DNA of 64,000 bases, from NCBI GenBank assembly GCA_918026815.1, contig CAKJVC010000124.1:62001-126000 (forward strand), in the 5' to 3' direction. Source of the stretch: Chalara sp. BL73. Its lineage: Eukaryota > Ascomycota > Leotiomycetes > Helotiales. The translations under genes were made by a program, and so were the position numbers. Positions 21,473-33,715 of the stretch are shown one piece after another (the stretch's first letter is position 1; each line of letters begins with the position of its first letter). The notes below the pieces were generated by a model. It made no database searches. It was not told where the DNA came from and worked only from the letters and a program-made list of their open reading frames with translations.

Positions 21473-23699
21473 CTAGTTTCTGAGTCCAAATAAGTCGTTA
21501 AACCAATCCTCATCTACGAATTGTGAGGCATCAAATTCCATTCCATCGAACGTGGTGTCACCACCTGCTTCAACCGTTGGGCTTGCAACCGTTGCTTCCC
21601 ACCATTTTTTGATCCTCCCAATTCTCCCAGCAAGAAGATTTAAGAAGTCTAAATCGCCACTGTCTAACCCAGTGTCTTCTCTAGAATTTCTCAACTTCGC
21701 CTCGAGCTCATTTACGACCGATAAGAAATCCAAGGTTTGCCTCACAAGCGTTTGATCCCAGTCCGGGTGCTGGAAAGTCAGTAATCGATAAAATACCCTG
21801 AAACTGTGAGACGTCGCTGAGTAGGTTAAGAAGGGAAGGCCAATATATTGAGACGGCGTAAGTGCTTCAAGGATATCGATGCAGGACTTCACGGCATTGA
21901 GGCAGGCGTAGAGACATTCTATGCGCCGGTGGGATTGCACGGGGAACATATCTGGTGATGGGGAGCAGCCGACTTCGTAGACAAGGGCTTCTAGATTGTG
22001 CAACTCCAGAAGCAATATGTGATTTCCCCGTAACTCAACGGGAATATTGGTTTTGAATTCCTGTAGCTGGTTCTCCAATGCGGTCAGATAAAATAGTGCT
22101 GGTGGTCGAGGGGTATGCGCTACATCAAGCATAGTTTCATGCCATGGAGCGAGCAGCACCTTTTCAGCAACCAAACGTGCCTTCACTATCTGCACGAGCA
22201 ATTTATCAGATTCAAATTCCTCACTTTCTTCTAGCATTCTGAGACATTCTGCCGAGTAGGTGGTCCAACGCATACTGTCTGACTTGAGAAAGTAGGATGT
22301 GCTGCCAAAATTAGTATCATTGATTTCAAAAATTGAGAGATAAGCCACACATTGAATTCAGTAAGAAGCATCCTAGAAGAGCTCTCCTATCCTCCATCGT
22401 CCTAGGTTTCAAATTTCTGTACTGCAATCTCTCAGTTTTTTCATCACCAGGTATGCCTACAGACACTTTAGAAGGTGGTTTATGCAGGCCTAGATCATAC
22501 AAAATAGAGGTTGCAAGACGTGTGAGACTTGACATGATGGGTTTCTCTCCACAGAAAGATCGGTCCCATGAGGCATAAACCAGAACCGCAAGGAGTAAAT
22601 CCAGGCTCGGCCTCGCTTCAACAAAAGCCTCGCGTCCAAAGGTCTCTCTCAACTCCCTTGAGATAGCGAGTTGTTGCGATGGATGATGAGAGGCGACCGC
22701 CATGATACTGAGCCATAAAATTGGACGTTCTTTATGAAGCTGTTGCGCAGTCGTAGTTGGTGGTACGGTGATGCAAGGAAGGTTCTTCCCGAACTGGGTC
22801 TGGAATCTGTTGAGATATAATTCTGCATCTTCTATCTGAAGTTGTACGCTGCCAGATAGAATGATAGATGTTGATCCTGATGTGGACTCTGGTGTTGGGA
22901 GAGAGTGGATAGTAATAGTATTGGCTCCTCTATTAGTCTGGGCAAGAAGCTGCAGTGAGGATCACTAAGTTAGTTTTCTTGTTTATTAATAATCTGGAGT
23001 TGAAACTTCTCTTCAAATCGTGTTTTAATAGTAGTCGTACGAGCAGAGCATCCGTGAGACTTTCTGAGTGAGAGATTTTGCTACGAGGCGGTGACTCACC
23101 TGAACTAATCCATCAAGTTTCTCCTCAAGTTTTGACGTCCGACTTGGCATCTGTAGTGAGCGTTACGGAGTTAGTTTACTTTTTGCGATAACATTATGGA
23201 ATTGAGATGTCTCTTGAGGATGTATGACCCAAGACATACGTCAATGTGCTTAATTGTTTGGGAAATTGAGTACTGCTATGAGCCGACTCGTAGAGATTAT
23301 ATGATATGAAAGATTTTGTTCTGAGACGCTGAAGTGAGTCTCGGTTACTCCTCGCTTGAAGGAGCATGATATTGATTGCACAAGGCAATGTCCCTAAGAG
23401 CGGCTCATGCCCAATATGTCGTGGAGGAACCAAATGAGAAGGATGCTTCAAACTAAGAAATTTTGGCCTTGAAAAAGCCAACTGACCTTATCTTTCACAG
23501 TTCTCCGCTTCCGAACCGGTGGTGAAGGCTGGCATTCCTTCCCCATGCGTTCGCATCTCCCGCATCTAACTCTACCCTCAGTACCAGAGCACCTCGCCTT
23601 AGCTTTCACACAGTTCGTGCAGGCGCGAATGAAACCTCCTGCAGCCGAAGCAACAGGAGCGGAAGCGTCGTCGACTCCTGAAGATCCGTTGAGGGACAT
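21473..23699 (-). CDS. Zn2Cys6 transcription factor next to the efflux pump
   Basis: Nuclear regulator of 563 residues. Exons on the minus strand are 23487-23699, 23100-23150, 22351-22949 and 21473-22301. The zinc cluster is C27, C30, C37, C46, C49 and C56 in exon 1 (ACTNCVKAKARC, then CGRCERMGKEC), followed by a basic linker KRRTVKDK. The 17-codon second exon and the start of the third encode a short coiled coil (SKLEEKLDGLVQLL), probably for dimerisation. The fungal-specific middle homology region begins near ERPILWLSIMAVASHH and continues to residue ~430. The C terminus is acidic (FDASQFVDEDWFNDLFGLRN) and could be an activation domain. The adjacent pump and shared orientation suggest local control of that pump. 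The first intron is 336 bases. Confidence 0.92.
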
Positions 23700-24547
23700 T
23701 ATTTACGTATAATCCGGCGGAAATCGGTAATCGTCCATTGACCGGATTCGGTGCGACCGGACCTTCAATATTAGATGAAGGAGAGAAAAGAGAACAGGAA
23801 TCGAGGGCATGGTATGCGGAAAGGATGTTAAAGGATGTTAAAGTTGGCGAGGATCGGAGTCTCCGACTCTCCGCTGGCACAGCAGCCTCTGTGGTTGGTT
23901 GTATACTGTGGGTTGCTAATTCAACATTGTGATTGGCTGCAGAGATGCTTAGACGAGATGGGAAAGAAAACGAGAAAATTTGTCTGTTCATGACTGTTTA
24001 ACAAGAGCCACTTGGCAGCAGTCTATCACGTTTTAATATAGTCTTAAAAGCAAAACAGAGGTTCAATATCTTCTTTCATTTCAGAATCTGTCTATGGCAC
24101 GATAATGGCCATCGAACCCCCCTTAACCATCGAATGATTCCTCCGCAGAAGATCAGGATGAAAAAAGATGAAAATGTCATCATATCTGCAGCAAGCCCGA
24201 TTTAGTGAAGGCCTTCCAGTCAATCAGTTTAGCATCTGCAGAAAAAACCACTTGCAGATGCCTTCCCATGTACTCCAACAAATCCTGGCTCCCTTGTTCA
24301 AAAAATGGGGGGCGGCGCTATCACAAACATATAACCACAGTATGATCTCCAGCAGCATACCCGCCTGGTAGATTTGCAGAACCCTATCTGCTCCGAAGAT
24401 GGTAAACTTGATGAACGCCGTCATTGAATGCTTAGTATTGAAATTTTTGAGTCGAAAGACGGTCATGATGCATAGTAGGTATCGTAATGCCCAAGGCAAT
24501 GAGAAAGAAAAGACATGACACATTAAATAAGTAGCTGGTTCGAAAAC
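23700..24547. other. Intergenic region with CGG-rich leader
   Basis: Bases 23713-23760 contain at least five CGG/CCG triplets directly upstream of the regulator ATG, possible self-regulatory half-sites or a GC-rich leader. An imperfect tandem GGATGTTAAA copy occurs near 23822-23841. The rest up to 24547 is the promoter and the 3' UTR of the RhoGAP gene. Confidence 0.5.
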
Positions 24548-27500
24548 TCAACTTGCTCCATGGATTGGAACAGATCCACCATTTTGTGGACGTCCCCATC
24601 CAGAATTGCGATTTTCTCGCCGCAATTCCTTCTGGCTGTCTGGTGTGCCATTTCCGTTGCGGCGCGCATAAGGTGCAGGAGCCTCAAGATCAGGGTTTTG
24701 CCATTGATCAGAAGGTGTATTCGGATTGTTTGAGCCGCTGGCATAAGGAGGGTAAGGGTTTTGAACGTGTCGAACACTACTCTCCTTTTGCCAAGCATGC
24801 GTTTGAGCCGAGTCAGTATCAACTCGTGTTACAACTGGTGCAAGAACTCGGTCCTTAGGTCTTCCCCCTGGTGATGAAGCTTCAGAAGCGTCACCTGTAG
24901 GCTTTGGACCAGTGTTAGCAATATCTCCATATCGCTTAAGAATCTCCTTTGTGGTGATATCGCTCGAGTTCTGGAACAGAGATTGGTCATTCAAAAGCGA
25001 TTGTAGATCCTCAGGAATCTATAACATGAATTAGTATATAATTATTTGCGGAACTTCGTATTGACTCACCTCGCACATCTGTTCGTTACACTCGATTAGA
25101 GAGTGCACCACCTCAATTGCAAGAAAATTATCGTCGACTGGGGTTTTGGCGTTGGTATAAAGAATATTAGGAGCAATCACAGTGGCGAGATTATGTGTGT
25201 CCATTTTCGAACCCGAGTCTTCATCAACGGCATGGAAGGATGCGACCCAGTTGAAGAAAGAACATAAAATCTCCAAGGAATCGCGATGAGCTTTGGGGAG
25301 GAGGCAGCATGTAAGATGCAGAATGCGGAGGCGCTTCTCATGGTGGGTAACCTTTGAAGCTGCAATGAAGAGACGATGTAGCTTGAATGTGAGTAGCGGG
25401 TCGGGAAGCTCTCTCAAATATTTCTTTAGTATGGCCGCCACCTGCACGACGTTTTCTTTGGAGAAATCCACAGCATCACAACCGTCCTTATCAATAGTCG
25501 CCATAGTATCGTTTAATCTCTTGATATTACCATTTTTCCGGAAGACGCCTTCAACAGACAGGTCCATCTTTCGCATGGTAGTGATAGCGTCATCAAGGAT
25601 AGCTGGAATACGGAGAGCGCCAGGCCCGATACCGTCGGTCGAGTCTGCACCGTCTCTCTCAATAATTACCTCCAATGCTACACCAAATACACCCTTCTTC
25701 TTGGTACCCTTTTTCTCATCATTCTTAAAGGCTTTTCCAATCTTGTTCCAGAAGGTCGGCTTTCTTGTCTCGATGAGATTTAACAATTCCTCCATAGAGA
25801 AATGACCTTCTAGAAGAGGCTGCATCGCAATAACTGCCAAATGACGCACTATAAAGTACTCCAATGCGGTCAACTCCGAGAAGTACGTCTTGCCACTCCC
25901 ACCACGTTGCATGGAAGGCTCCCCCGGACCGGTCATATCTAGGTCGTTTCCGTTGGAAAAGCTGCGTTCGTGACCACTGATTAATTTCGGTTCTGTGATG
26001 GATGTTCGGAACATGTCGTGACGAGCATGTTTGTACGCATTCGGCCGCTGCTCCTTTGCTTGCTCTGCTGCAACAATTCTGGGAATATCATCCAAAGTGA
26101 GAGCATCTTGATGGCCAAACATCAGCTCAGTCCTCGACTCACCATTGTTGTCTCGCTCCTCTACTATTTGGAATCCGGGACCTCGGGAATTAGGGGCTTC
26201 AGCGCCTTCTGAGCCTGTATTAACATTGCGTCCTTCTGGACCGTCTATGATACGCGAAGTCCTTGCTTTCTTGATAGTCGACGATAGGTGCCTCTCCATG
26301 CGCGTACTTCGCAATCGACGAACGTCATTCAGTGTATTTTCATATGATGTCGAGGTTGCACCCTCTTCCGTGGCGCCATTAAAGGACTTGGAGCGTGTAT
26401 CTGAATTGAGTAAGGGAGGCTCCTCTTGAGCTGAAAGCCGGTGGCCTTCGTTGGAATTATACCCATTCAGATTCGGATCGTCAGAGGTATGGGGTAGAGT
26501 ACTACTGCTGCGTAGAATTTCTAAGAGTCTTGCCAGGGCAACTCTAAGAAGGAAGACATATTGCTCAAGTCTTGTGACTCGCTCAAAGCCACCAACAGAA
26601 TCGCCTGCCAAGCTATCGCATTTGTTGCAGTGTATTCTCTGGTCCTTTTCACTCCATCGCACATCCACCAAGTTCTGGTTTAGCTCCAACGAGCAATTGC
26701 TACATTTCAGACACTCATAATGACAGCGTCTTTGGCCGGAACGAGCACATTCCTCAGATATAGCACGCCCACAAACAATGCAGTGGTCAGAATCAGCTGC
26801 TGCAAGTCCCGGCGTTCCCGTGGTAGCTTCTAGAGACTGGTCATCGTTCTTAACAGCCTCCATATCACTGAGGTCGTCTAAGAACTGGTGAAGGCCATTG
26901 GAATTTTGTTGTTCCTTCTCCACTTTAAGAGCACCTTGGAGGCAAATTCTAATCAAGAGCTTCAGATAGTGGGCAAGGCCAGTAACTAAAGATAGGAGCT
27001 CTTGAGTAACTCCCAATTTTCGAACACCTGTCTCCTGGGTCTTAGATAATAGCGCGAAAAATGCTACAATCTTTTTGCAGAGTAGTTTTGCTTCTCGTGC
27101 ATAAAGAAGCCCTACTACTATTAGCGTTGGGTGCCAAAGCTTTTGGAGTGCCAGGCTTACCTTGTGCACCGTAATTGGCCATGTTTGCATCTAGCTTGTC
27201 TGCAGAACCAAAAAGGATGTCTACATGCCAGATGAACTTCTTCGCAACCAATACACCATCTACATATGCTCCATTACTCACATGCAAGAGCATATCAGAG
27301 ATGCAAGCAGCTGATGATTCTTCAAAGGTGGACAGAACACTCCAGATTCTGTACACTTTCTCTTCCATGCGCTCCTCTTCATCTCGTACAGCATTTCGCC
27401 CTTCTTCATCAGTGACCTCTCCGATTTGGCGATTGTTCTCAACCACATCTTGAGACGAAGCAAGTCGAACATTCCAAAACTTGTGAATCATGTAACACTC

Positions 27501-28377
27501 AGGGTGCCAATGTTGGTTTTGCCCATTCCGGAAGATCTCCACAAACTGCTTCAGGATTGCTGTCTGACATCCATTGCATCGTTGCGCAAACTGAGTCGAG
27601 TAGTGGTAATGGCAGTATACCTGTCCGTCATGCTCATAGTAACTATCCTGGGCCCCAAATACGGTTGGACATACAGAACAAGTAAAATGATCAATGTGAT
27701 ACTTCCGATCCAGTGCCGTAATGTACGATCCACGCAGGGCCCCATTGCATTTATGGCATATTAGGTCAAGACGCCTGAAATAATCCGTTTCGCATAGTGG
27801 GTATGGTCCTTCACCCGCTTCCCCATCGGCTGGAAAGAATTTTGAGGCAACGATTGAGCCGCAATCCTGTAAACGCAATGAATTAGCAAATGAGGTTTGT
27901 GTGCGCTACAATTTTGGAGAGAAACCCAGAAGCGGAAAATATAGAGTCAAATGAGGAGAATCATAGCTCACTTACACGACAGCGGAAACAGTCTAAATGG
28001 TAGGTGCCACCAAGTGCACGCACGAACTGCCCAGTTAAAGCTTCACCACATTTCTTGCAGACCCTAGGTTGTCCAGTCGAAGCCCTTCCGTTGCGCGTTC
28101 TTGATCGAGAACGAGTTCGGTCTTCACTTTGTCGTTGAGGATCTGTTTCTCTATCCCAATCTCGCTCTTGCTCCCTACCACCTGCACTGCCTGACGGCGA
28201 GGCTGCTGATCTATTCTCCGATGTGAAAGCACCATTTGGCCTCGGCAAGCGTTGATCCTGCTGACCATCTCTGTCCTGATATGACTGGCTACCATAATTG
28301 CGCCCATCACCTGCTGGTCTGTATGGCAGATTCATTTGTTGACCGCCAGATGGGCCGCCCTCAGATTGGGGACTCAT
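24548..28377 (-). CDS. lrg1: LIM-domain Rho GTPase-activating protein, Lrg1 type
   Basis: Cytosolic GAP for Rho1-type GTPases, 1206 residues. Exons on the minus strand are 27976-28377, 27161-27866, 25070-27111 and 24548-25018. After a Gly/Ser/Arg-rich N terminus of ~105 residues come LIM domains: CKKCGEALTGQF onward, CHKCNGALRGSYITALDR onward, a following CNGCQTAILKQF segment, and a separate LIM after a helical block (CIVCGRAISEEC to CNKC). The RhoGAP domain starts near FGVALEVIIERDG and has the arginine finger in GVFRKNGN and the KKYLRELPDPLL signature. The C terminus is a polar tail. Three or more LIM domains before RhoGAP is the Lrg1 layout; Rga1-type proteins have two. The family restrains Rho1, glucan synthase and hyphal tip growth. 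The exon 2/3 acceptor is the least certain border because several AG choices keep frame. Confidence 0.95.
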
Positions 28378-29347
28378 CGTCCACTATCCACCCTATTTCT
28401 AGAGTTATTTGACTACTGACGCTGAATCGCCTGCTGTATTGCTTCCGATAAGGATTGAACTCCTAGACCGGCCTGGTATGGTAGTATCCGCCAGCTTGAA
28501 GGCTAGTGTTGGTATGGCGAAGAATAGTAATCAAGTATGTACGGCAAAGAGATCCAGAAGCCTAATATTCCTGTGTCGCATGAATCAGGTCAATTGGCCT
28601 CGGAGAGTATGAATATGGGATGTGACTCGGCGTCAAGTCCCTCTAATTCTGCAGGAACCTGAAACAGCAGCCCTCTGGTCCAAGACTGTCGTTGATATTT
28701 GTAGTTACGCCTCCTCCCAAGTTATTATGTTCGTACCATACACAATGGATCGCAAATAGGAGGTGTGTCTTTCGGTCAACAATGTAAATACAGGGGCGCG
28801 TATAAGACGGTGTGGAGTGGTGGATTCGAGGTGTATTCGTTGCCAGGCAGGTTTTGCGACTAGAGGGATGGAAGATTGGATAAGTTGATGACTGCCACTA
28901 ATGACAATCAAGGACGGTATTTGAAAATCTTGGTATGAAGATCGTCGACCCAGATGAAGAGCAAGATGAGTGAGAAAGGATTGTATATTGCTCAAGCTGG
29001 CCTGCTGGTTCCTCTGGCACTAAATTTGGCATTGGGTACGGCGTACTGTTGCCTTACATTTATGGCGGAAATCAGGTGGAGAATTAGGCGTCTAATCAGG
29101 CACGGATCCATCCAATACCAGAATCAGTGAACCCACGACTGATGCATTATCATGAGTTCACGGGACGCAGATCATGGTGGTGCTCGGAATAGCAACCGGC
29201 GGACTCAGTGTATAAAGCATTAGTCTACGGGTTAACACTCTATTGGCGCATCTAGAATCATCGATACAGTCCAACCCTCCCAAATGTGAGATGTGCATTT
29301 GCCGCAGAGCGAGACCTCTGTGAGACTACAGGGTGAGTTGCACGTAC

Positions 29348-29388
<41 letters not shown>

Positions 29389-30244
29389 ATAACTCGGGAT
29401 TCTTAATGTAGCTATATATTGGAAGCAGAGCTATGGTCAAGAGAGACCTAGCAATTCCCTGCTCGTCAACATTCTGCTGAAATGTTCGATGTCGTAGTTG
29501 AACATGAAGTCAACATGAGATAGCCTTAACTACTGTCGTCATAAGTGAAAATTTTACAATGCAATCAACATCTAAACTGTTTGTTTGCAAACGAACCCAA
29601 CATTCTCTTAGCTGAAATTTTGGACTGTCAAATATAGATCCTCCACCAGTTCATCCCTCCTCATGAAACCAAACTTTGTTTGGGAAACTCTGTTTCGAAA
29701 AGAGTCTATGCATGATGCAGAGTGGAAACCAGCTTGTAGGTAAGATGACCATATGCACAATTTAAGGATGTGAGCCCAACATGGGACATTCAAGCGGATA
29801 CGTCTCTTAACTATTTGAAACTATCTGGTATCCTACTTTGGCCTTCTCTTTTTTTGTCTTACAAAGTAATGGCTCTGTTACAAGTAGTAAGAAAGGCTGT
29901 GGCATCTCATTTGAGCCAGTTGAGAAACCTTAACTAATATTAACTGTTTCTACATGGTGATTTTTTTCTCTATAAGATATATCAGCGTTGCTCTTATTTC
30001 ATTTGGTGGCATTTTTCTTCTGAGGATCTCAGCCTCACAATAAAGGTCTTTGTTTCAGGGATGGGCTTCTCTGCCTTGTCGGTTTCTGACAGCATCCTGC
30101 ACTGTTGCTGTAACCCCACATAACCTAGAAGCAACGACCGTACCTACAAGTAGCCTAACACTCAACAACCACAACTCCTCTCTACTTGATGAATTGATTC
30201 CCACGGCAGATCACCCTCACACTCTCTCCGTAGTGATATCAGCC
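28378..30244. other. Divergent promoter region between lrg1 and the tandem-UBC gene
   Basis: About 1.9 kb, presumably shared upstream sequence of two divergently transcribed genes. It contains a TA/TG microsatellite at 29348-29388. Short frames on both strands show no family resemblance. A frame in phase with the UBC gene is open from 30050, so an N-terminal extension of that protein cannot be excluded. Confidence 0.5.
29348..29388. repeat. Compound (AT)n(TG)n microsatellite
   Basis: About 20 bases of alternating AT are followed directly by about 21 bases of alternating TG. The TG part can adopt Z-form in vitro. It lies in the divergent intergenic region. Confidence 0.95.
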
Positions 30245-31959
30245 ATGTCAAATCATTCCATCATCCGCATCACAAGGGTAAGTGTATTGTTCCGGACGGT
30301 AGTGGGGTCGCAAGGCTGACAGGACATTCCAGGAGCTGGCCGACATCCAGAAGGGTTCAGATCTTTGTATGTACGCCTTGAAATTGCATGAGTAAAATGC
30401 AGTAACTGACAGATATATCCTCCAGCTCTTGCGGTAGCGTGCCGAGATATTGATGTGCGAAATGTCAAGGCATTGATTATCGGACCGCCTGGCACACCAT
30501 ATGAGTTCGGTTTCTTCGAAGTATGTTCGGCCCTCCCGATATATTGTATTTGATACTAATCATGCATAGTTTGCAGTCAAATTTGGAAAGGGTATGCCAC
30601 TATTCACCAAATTCTACTGCAGTATGCTCACTGACCATAGATTATCCCGGAAAGGCACCTTCTGTAAATGCAACCACTACAAACGGAGGCAGATGTCGGT
30701 TCAATCCCAACATATATGCGCAGGGAAAAGTCTGCTTGTAAGCAGCCCAAGCTTCTTTCCCATGCCATGCTAATCCATTCTTTAGGTCAATTCTGGGGTA
30801 AATATAAACTCCAGTATGTAAGGCACAATGGCTGATATACCTAGAACATGGCGTGGTGAACGTGGAGAGGAATGGTCGTCAGCTCAGGGCCTCGAATCAA
30901 TTCTGATATCCATCCAAAGCTTGATGTCCTCTAACCCATATGAAAATGAGCCCGGGTTCGAATCTGCCAATGACGAATGTGATAAGAAGAACCAGAAAGA
31001 CTATGTTATGAAGGTGGGTTATGAGAACAAGTTTCCATTGGAGAATACAGGCTAAAGCATATCTTGCTCCATAGATTCGTCATGAAACTCTCCGCATCAC
31101 GGTGATTCAACGACTGGAGGGATATCTTGGTATTTCATCCGCGGGCATTGTTCAGTCAGTTGTTAGAGAAAGTGACACCGAAGACGATGATGAGATTGAC
31201 ATATACGACCGAAAGTGGGATGATTCTATGGGAGAATTTGAGCCATTCATGGATCTATGCAAACGCCGGTTTCTCTGGTACTACGACTCATACCTCCTTA
31301 CTATCAGCAAAGCAAAGACTGAGGTCACCGAAGGACAACAGTTCACCCGTATGCCTTTCGAAAGCAGCGGAAATGATATGGCAGGAAAGTTTGGCTACAA
31401 TGAGTTAGAGCGACGACTAAGGCTAATCAAGACAACTATCGATCAAGAAACTGCGCGGTGGGCTGATGATGGTATTGCATCAGTTAAAAAGGAAAGCTCA
31501 ATTGCCGCTAACCTTAAGCGTCAATACGAACAAGTGGTAGAATCCTACAAACGCGATAAGAATGTTACTCTCGATATTGAACTCGAAAAGAACAATCCAT
31601 TTGTATGGAATGTCACATATTTCGGACGACCAATGACCAATCTTGATGGCGGTTTGTTCAGGATCAAGATCTTTTTCAGCACGCGATTCCCGGAAGAGCA
31701 ACCAAGAGCGAGGTTTGAAACACAGCTTTTCCATCACCGCCTCGCTGGCGATGGTACCCCGTGCTATACCGCCAAGCGGCCTGAGGATGTGAAGGCACAC
31801 ATTGAAGCGATCATAGAAGCTTTAGAAGAAGAACACCCGCCATACGATCCAAGGACGCTCGTCAATCCAGAGGCAGGCCAATTGTATTGGGGATCTGCAG
31901 ATGATAAGAAAAAGTACAATCGTCAGCTTAGGAGATCGGTTCAGAGGAGCATGGAGTAA
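30245..31959 (+). CDS. UBE2Z-like ubiquitin-conjugating protein with two UBC folds
   Basis: 448-residue protein from eight exons: 30245-30277, 30333-30366, 30426-30520, 30570-30591, 30641-30737, 30786-30797, 30845-31013 and 31075-31959. All phases match; exon 6 is a 12-base microexon. The N-terminal UBC domain (residues ~1-150) closely resembles UBE2Z: IIGPPGTPYEFGFFEF, DYPGKAPSV, FNPNIYAQGKVCLSILGTW with catalytic C93, and SIQSLMSSNPYENEPGFE. A Glu/Asp-rich linker and a helical region lead to a second UBC-like fold near residues 305-420, with NPFVWNVTYFGRPMTNLDGG and FPEEQPRAR. C384 in GDGTPCYTA sits where an E2 active-site Cys would. The first site probably charges ubiquitin (or, as for UBE2Z, FAT10 in animals). 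Whether the second is active is unknown. The frame is open upstream to 30050, but the Met at 30245 begins the expected domain. Confidence 0.9.
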
Positions 31960-32543
31960 GCCTGCTACGTAGCCCTTTGCCTTCTATAACTGATGTTCTT
32001 AGGGAATGATTACGACCGAGAGATACCCTGTTTGCCGTATGTTCCTGTTTCCCTTTTCATTTGCCACATATACTTCTCTTCGCCCATTTGTCTTAGCGTC
32101 TCTTTTTGCGGATCGTATTTCACTTCTATTTCAGCGACAATAAATGCATGAAAACTCAGGCGGCGTTATAAATCGGTTGTCATACAGTGACAAGGCGCGG
32201 AGTTCAGACATGAGGGTTCAATATGGCTTATGGGGGATGAGGTCTGGCGTTCTTGCATGTCACCGATAGTCAACGAATGAAAATGATTCTGATTCAAACT
32301 AAGAAAAAGATGTTCCATTTGGGGCAAGAGGTATTGTACATGTATTTGTTGTGTATTTACAAATTATATTAGGTATTTTCCATCATTTCGGTTTCTTACT
32401 TTCGTACTGGAAGCCTCTCGCCCCAGCTAGTCTCGAGAAATCTTTGGGTATCGGATGCTGCTAAAGCCTCCAACAGACTCAAGTCAATATGTTCATGCAG
32501 GAATTTCTGCCACATCTCCACAAATGGTTGTTCCAAGATCTTC
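31960..32543. other. Convergent intergenic region
   Basis: 3' ends of the tandem-UBC gene (plus) and the sterol dehydrogenase gene (minus) face each other. No gene was seen; a short minus-strand frame overlapping 32396-32599 is a shadow. Confidence 0.55.
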
Positions 32544-33715
32544 TCATTGGCTCTTCTTCTCCCCAGCAGCCTTCTGTTCCTCAAGCAGTGCCCCAACACC
32601 TTTCTTTATTCCTTCCTCCAATCCCACAATCGGCGCATACCCCAACCTAACCTTCGCCTTCGTGATATCATAATACCGCGTCATGCAACTATACTTGACT
32701 TGCCTCCTCGTCAACTTCGCCGGTCGACCCACAACCCACATCACCCACTCCAGCACGCCGCCCAACACCAGCCCCACGTCCCTGCTGATAACCCACACAT
32801 GTTCTGTGCCCTTGTCGCTCCCCGCAGCCTTGAACACCATACGCGCAAAGTCCCAGAATGGCGTTGGCGAATCGTTCGTGATGAAGAAGCACTCGCCGTC
32901 TACGCGCTCGTGGTCTAGAGGCTGGGTGGAGAGCTTCGTGGTGGCGAGGAGCGCACGGGCGGCAAGGCAATGTGCGTGCGCGACGTTTTCGACGTAGGTG
33001 AAGTCGAATAGATTGCTATTGTCGCCGAGCTGGAAGCCGGTTTTGTTCTGTGGGACAAGCGCTATGATCGGAGGGAGCAATTGTACGTCTCCTGGCCCAA
33101 AAATACCTGCTGGGCGTAATGAACAGGTAAGGAGGGTGGGCGAGCGGTTTGCAGCGAGGACGGCAGCTTCTGCTTCGGCCTGTGGTATATTTTAGCATGA
33201 ATGTTTGGGGTGAGACGAAGAGGAAGACTGACCTTGGTTTCCGAGTAGTATTCTGTTTGCGATGATGGAGGGATGACCGGCCAGCGCTCGTCTGCGTTTA
33301 TCAAGTCGCTTGCATTATCGCTGATCACACTGGCCGAGCTGGTGTATACCAATGCCTTCACTCCGGTCTGCTCACATGCTGCAATTACGGATTTCGTGCC
33401 TTCAACATTGACCTTATAATACAGCGCCTTGCTCCCACCTACCAAGGTTGGCGACGCAGTATGTATCACTACGTCCGGCTTCACTTTCTTGAATATAGCG
33501 ATGAGGTCGTCAGTCTTTGTAATGTCACCATTGTAATAGGCCACACCATCCGAGTCGGGCCGTCGATTGCGCGTGGTGAAGAGATCAATGACAGATATTT
33601 GGGCCGTGTAGGAGGATAAGAGGAGGTTCACGATGTGATGGCCCAGGAAGCCGCAGCCACCGATGACGAGGACATTGCCCAACGGATTTTTGGAAGCAGA
33701 CGGTATAGGCGCCAT
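32544..33715 (-). CDS. erg26: Sterol-4-alpha-carboxylate 3-dehydrogenase (Erg26 family)
   Basis: 372-residue NAD(P)-dependent 3-beta-hydroxysteroid dehydrogenase/decarboxylase of the extended SDR family, acting in C4 demethylation during ergosterol synthesis at the ER. Exons are 33233-33715 and 32544-33179 (53-base intron). The nucleotide-binding loop is VIGGCGFLGHHIV. VIDLFTTRNR, GDITKTDDL and KPDVVIHTASPTLVGG are family-typical. The catalytic YSETK (Tyr-X3-Lys) ends exon 1, so the intron follows the catalytic Lys codon directly. LRPAGIFGPGD and FDFTYVENVAHAH follow in exon 2, with a hydrophobic stretch near the C terminus (VLGGVLEWVMWVVG) that may aid membrane association. Start chosen at MAPIPSASKN; the frame is open 37 codons further upstream. 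A paralogous 3-beta-HSD of other function is the main alternative. Confidence 0.85.

Noticed and set aside
28705..28995. 96-codon minus-strand frame upstream of lrg1
   Set aside because: It lies in the presumed leader/promoter of lrg1 and resembles no protein; at most an upstream ORF.
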